Below are positions 63,184-64,000 of a stretch of DNA of 64,000 nt, piece after piece. The notes beneath the pieces were generated by a model that ran no database searches, was not told where the DNA came from, and saw only the letters and a program-made list of their open reading frames with translations. The position numbers were made by a program, and so were the translations under genes. Source of the stretch: Anaerolineae bacterium (GTDB taxonomy: Bacteria > Chloroflexota > Anaerolineae > Aggregatilineales > Phototrophicaceae). How positions within the stretch are numbered: the stretch's first letter is position 1; each line of letters opens with the position of its first letter. The stretch lies in assembly GCA_022823165.1 (NCBI GenBank), contig JAJDXR010000053.1, positions 1-64,000 on the forward strand. Direction: 5' to 3'.

Positions 63184-63586
63184 TAGCCAAAGCGGGCGTC
63201 GGCTCGCATGAGGCGCGAGCGAAGCGAGACGAAGTATCGGACAGAGCGGGTTCGCGCCGCTGCCGAGCGTCGCAGACCAATTTGACCACAGCCGCTCTCA
63301 GGTCACGGCTTGGCTCGCCCGAGATTACGAACTCTCCGCAAAAGGAGTGTGTAGGAGCGAGCCGGCGGCTCGCCCGAACGAAGTACAAGAATACTATTGC
63401 GGTCGTCTTGGCAAGTCGCCGGTACAAGGCTTGACCGCGAATTGTTTGACACGCGCGCCCTGGATGACGCAGGTGGCCGTCAGCAACGTGGCGGGACTCT
63501 TCGTCCTGCTCTTCGTGGAAGTCGAGAAAGCCCTGTTCCGCCGCTGGCTCTTCGCCGGCCAAGACAGCGCGTGATTCGCCGCTCGG
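63184..63586. other. Intergenic region, no convincing gene
   Basis: Several open frames cross this 400-base stretch on both strands, but none has a family likeness, a ribosome-binding site or consistent codon use. It contains a REP-like hairpin at 63351-63375 and further imperfect GGCTCGCCC copies near 63309. The promoter of the gene after the APS kinase end may also be here. Confidence 0.5.
63351..63375 (+). repeat. Solitary REP-like hairpin
   Basis: GTAG head then GAGCGAGCC-GGC-GGCTCGCCC, a nine-base stem with one mismatch; the same family as the hairpins in the 187-bp elements. Confidence 0.6.
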
Positions 63587-64000
63587 CTAGCCCTTCAGCA
63601 CGAAGCCCAATTCCACCAGGCGATCCACGACAAGCTGGGCATTGGCTTCGGGCGTGGTGTCTTCGGCTGTGAGGGTGAATTCCGGATTCAGCGGCGGCTC
63701 GTAGGGATCGTCGATGCCGGTGAAGCCTGTGATCTCGCCGCGGCGAGCTTTGGCGTACAGACCCTTGACATCGTGCCTTTCGACGAACTCCAGCGGCGTG
63801 GCCATGTGGATTTCCAGGAAGCCGTCGCCGACCATATTGCGCACATCGTGGCGGGTGGCGCGGTAGGGGCTGATGGCGGCGCAGACCACCATGCCGCCGT
63901 GACGAACGATTTGCCCGGCGACGTAGCCGATGCGCCGGATGTTGGTATCGCGGTCTGCTTTGCTGAAGCCCAAGCCCTTGGACAAGTGGGTGCGCACGAC
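63587..64000 (-). CDS. cysC: Adenylylsulfate (APS) kinase, C-terminal part
   Basis: The last ~137 residues of an APS kinase; the gene starts beyond the right edge of the window. APS kinase phosphorylates adenylyl sulfate to PAPS in sulfate activation. Visible motifs are KGLGFSKADRDTNIRRIGYVA, AAISPYRATRHDVRNM, VKGLYAKARRGEITGFTGIDDPYE and the end TPEANAQLVVDRLVELGFV. The P-loop is outside the window. It could be the kinase domain of a larger sulfurylase-kinase fusion. Confidence 0.88.
   Translation of the reverse strand, partial: VVRTHLSKGLGFSKADRDTNIRRIGYVAGQIVRHGGMVVCAAISPYRATRHDVRNMVGDGFLEIHMATPLEFVERHDVKGLYAKARRGEITGFTGIDDPYEPPLNPEFTLTAEDTTPEANAQLVVDRLVELGFVLKG

Noticed and set aside
63347..63574. 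Possible remnant of a P-type ATPase C-terminus
   Set aside because: The end of this frame (VLLFVEVEKALFRRW) is only vaguely like the tail of cation ATPases, and no upstream ATPase sequence is present.

Overview
This 64 kb window is GC-rich, densely coding chromosomal sequence from a bacterium. By inference it belongs to the Chloroflexota, probably Anaerolineae-like. The evidence is: (i) a complete-looking LysW-type aminoadipate lysine cluster, the kind found in Deinococcus/Thermus, Chloroflexota and archaea; (ii) a beta-propeller lipoprotein with a Thr/Pro/Ser linker of the sort common in Anaerolineae; (iii) a two-subunit 2-oxoacid:ferredoxin oxidoreductase beside ordinary TCA genes. The phylum was not tested by any search. 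I see no rRNA, tRNA or CRISPR array.

Layout. 0.2-11 kb: a fructosamine-kinase-like gene, a predicted lysine attenuator, lysW-lysX-lysY-lysZ-lysJ-lysK-homocitrate synthase, an inverted MFS transporter, then the homoaconitase pair lysT-lysU. 11-22 kb: ComM-like ATPase, glutamate formimidoyltransferase, PEP carboxylase, a VOC protein, an M1-like lipoprotein peptidase, a UbiA-type prenyltransferase and a CCA/polyA polymerase. 21-28 kb: a CcdA-TlpA fusion, a TlpA-like protein, a DUF2085 protein, a PspA-like coiled-coil protein, a HEAT-like protein and a large GT-C-like membrane protein. 27.7-41.8 kb: zinc-ribbon coiled-coil protein, YlmG/YlmE/YlmD trio, ComF, long HPF, two GT2 glycosyltransferases, a FlgD-Ig-like protein, Lon, a TolB-like lipoprotein, FabG, a HIT protein and a DsbA-like protein. 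42-53.6 kb: aconitase, MFS transporter, a tandem RNase H protein, an aminotransferase, a GntR regulator and KorA-KorB. 53.7-55.6 kb: an AT-richer two-gene island of unknown function. 55.5-57.8 kb: a CysO-type sulfur-carrier operon (JAMM protease, CysO-like protein ending in GGLK, MoeZ-type E1-rhodanese) preceded by a predicted cysteine attenuator. 58-64 kb: citrate synthase, two rhomboids, a CPBP-like protein, threonine aldolase and the truncated end of an APS kinase.

How it fits together. Citrate synthase, aconitase, PEP carboxylase and KorAB supply 2-oxoglutarate; homocitrate synthase and LysTU start the aminoadipate route, and LysW carries the intermediates to lysine. LysN and homoisocitrate dehydrogenase are not in the window. 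The most interesting regulatory observation is that two amino-acid operons carry the same logic: a short leader peptide with clustered codons for the pathway product (Lys-Lys-x-Lys-Lys; Cys-Cys-x-Cys-Cys), a stop codon beside or inside an antiterminator segment, and then an intrinsic terminator just before the first gene.

A dispersed family of GTAG-headed palindromes, mostly arranged as inverted pairs inside a ~187 bp element (REPIN/MITE-like), fills most of the larger intergenic gaps. Two opposed copies flank aconitase.
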